This document shows positions 30,669 through 31,711 of a DNA stretch of 31,711 bases, piece after piece. The notes beneath the pieces are model-generated. The model saw only the letters and a list, made by a program, of their open reading frames with translations. It searched no databases and was not told where the DNA came from. The stretch spans positions 1 to 31,711 of IMG/VR virus record IMGVR_UViG_3300006071_001944; one strand, 5' to 3'. The DNA is from a virus. Position numbers and translations under genes: made by a program. The number at the start of each line of letters is the position of its first letter. Within the stretch, counting starts at the first letter, position 1.

Positions 30669-31711
30669 TTACTTAAATGTTGCAAGAGACTCTAGAACAA
30701 TATAAGTTGGAGTGTTATCTATCTTAGTTACAGATACTGTGTAGCAGTCATATGATGAAGAGTTGCCAGATGAAGGAGCTGAACCGCCTTGCCAAGACGG
30801 TGTAACAGGCGTGCCGTCAATTTGTAATACTGTTTGGTAATACGGTGTTGAGTTGTTTTTAACTAACAGTGCTACTGTTATGGTTTGATTTACACCTAAA
30901 GTAGCATTTAATGTAGTAGTACTATTACCTCTTAAATTGAGAGTCCAATTGTTTGCTGTATTAGCAGTATAATACTGTATACCCTGATTTAATGTATCAT
31001 AATTAATTGTAACGCTTGGAGCACTTGCCGTATTAACTGTATTCTCTAAAATAGTAGACTCTGTAACAGTACCAGTATAGGTTGCATTTGTACCATTATA
31101 GTTGACAGCAGATAATGAATATGCTGATAAACTTTGATGTATTACGTTACTAGTAGTATTGAGTGTTTGATTAGCACCTGGACCCGAATAACCTGATATA
31201 CCAGAATAACCTGATATACCAGAATAACCAGATGTACCGGACCAACCAGAGGTGCCACTAAAACCTGATACACCAGAATAACCTGATACACCAGACCAAC
31301 CGGACGTACCACTGACTCCTGATACACCACTATAACCTGATATACCACTTGTACCAGATATACCACTAAAGCCTGATGTACCGGAGTAGCCAGATATACC
31401 AGTACCGGAATAACCACTTATACCTGAAGTACCGCTCCATCCAGAAGTGCCACTAACACCTGATACACCAGAATAACCTGATTGACCACCTTTACCAGCT
31501 ACTTCTATTTCAAACCAAGGGTCATCATTACCGGTAAAATCTGTATTAGCGTTTACACCGATAGTGCCACCGTTAAAGCTTGTTAATTGCAATGCGACTT
31601 GCGTATTTACACCCGGTGTGATTGTTGCTTGAGCTATACCACCGAAAGCTATATAACCAGCTGCATCAGAAGCACTGTATACATCAGCAACACTACCTAT
31701 AGCTGTAGAAG
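30669..31711 (-). CDS. Collagen-like fibre protein, 5' end beyond window
   Basis: The frame is open to the right edge. A start can be forced at 31592 (TTG), but coding-like sequence continues upstream ([16 protein letters not shown], then [18 protein letters not shown]), so the gene begins outside the window. The visible part has an N-terminal beta domain, about 100 residues of Gly-X-Ser triplets ([19 protein letters not shown] type), and a C-terminal beta domain of about 150 residues. Collagen-like (GXS)n stalks of this kind are frequent in fibres of large phages and probably form trimers. Few prolines lie in the triplets, so stability must come from elsewhere. It is the most upstream gene seen of the fibre block. 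Confidence 0.85.
   Translation of the reverse strand, partial: STAIGSVADVYSASDAAGYIAFGGIAQATITPGVNTQVALQLTSFNGGTIGVNANTDFTGNDDPWFEIEVAGKGGQSGYSGVSGVSGTSGWSGTSGISGYSGTGISGYSGTSGFSGISGTSGISGYSGVSGVSGTSGWSGVSGYSGVSGFSGTSGWSGTSGYSGISGYSGISGYSGPGANQTLNTTSNVIHQSLSAYSLSAVNYNGTNATYTGTVTESTILENTVNTASAPSVTINYDTLNQGIQYYTANTANNWTLNLRGNSTTTLNATLGVNQTITVALLVKNNSTPYYQTVLQIDGTPVTPSWQGGSAPSSGNSSSYDCYTVSVTKIDNTPTYIVLESLATFK
31180..31487 (-). repeat. Collagen-like Gly-X-Ser coding repeat
   Basis: About 300 bases of 9-base-based repeats encoding Gly-(Y/V/T/W/I/F)-Ser triplets. Neighbouring units are similar enough for recombination and copy-number change. Confidence 0.9.

Overview
The window looks like part of the genome of a large, AT-rich, tailed phage of the T4-like (marine or freshwater myovirus) kind. 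The evidence is dense packing of mostly short genes on one strand, repeated T4-type late-promoter octamers (NNTAAATA, twice exactly TATAAATA) just before start codons, very large repetitive fibre-like proteins, a DenV-like repair glycosylase, a homing-endonuclease remnant, and small proteins with sequence tags I know from marine T4-like phages. No terminase, capsid or polymerase gene lies in the window, so the phage assignment is strong inference rather than proof. Signal peptides and an outer-membrane barrel protein point to a Gram-negative host.

Layout. Bases 2-1243 (+) hold the 3' part of a CHASE2-type adenylyl cyclase cut by the left edge. Bases 1247-7524 are minus-strand genes: a 2OG-Fe(II) oxygenase, a zinc-ribbon protein, an SCP/FCP1-like HAD phosphatase, a GT-B glycosyltransferase and small unknowns, interrupted by a plus-strand homing-endonuclease remnant at about 4393-4974. 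A plus-strand secreted glycine-zipper protein with its own terminator follows (7624-8149). Bases 8159-12335 form a minus-strand operon read as metallopeptidase, two unknowns, prolyl-4-hydroxylase-like oxygenase, sulfotransferase, APS-kinase/nucleotidyltransferase fusion, unknown. Bases 12437-19364 are mixed: membrane proteins, a plus-strand membrane coiled-coil protein, an outer-membrane beta-barrel protein, a possible structured RNA, a 39-residue membrane peptide missed by length cut-offs, a DenV-like protein, a DUF616-like glycosyltransferase and small unknowns. From 19361 to the right edge is a minus-strand block of large fibre/adhesin-like proteins (1294, 1138, 738 and 499 residues, plus a collagen-like protein cut by the edge), with Pro/Thr linkers, InlB-like repeats, NHL-like and LamG-like regions and cysteine modules.

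How the genes may work together. The most interesting group is the hydroxylase-sulfotransferase-APS kinase operon, in the same window as two glycosyltransferases and several Pro/Thr-rich and collagen-like surface proteins. One reading is a phage-encoded decoration pathway (hydroxylation, glycosylation, sulfation) acting on virion fibres or on the host surface. Separately, the cyclase, the barrel protein and the glycine-zipper protein would change host signalling and envelope properties. These functional links are inference. The genes themselves are well supported.
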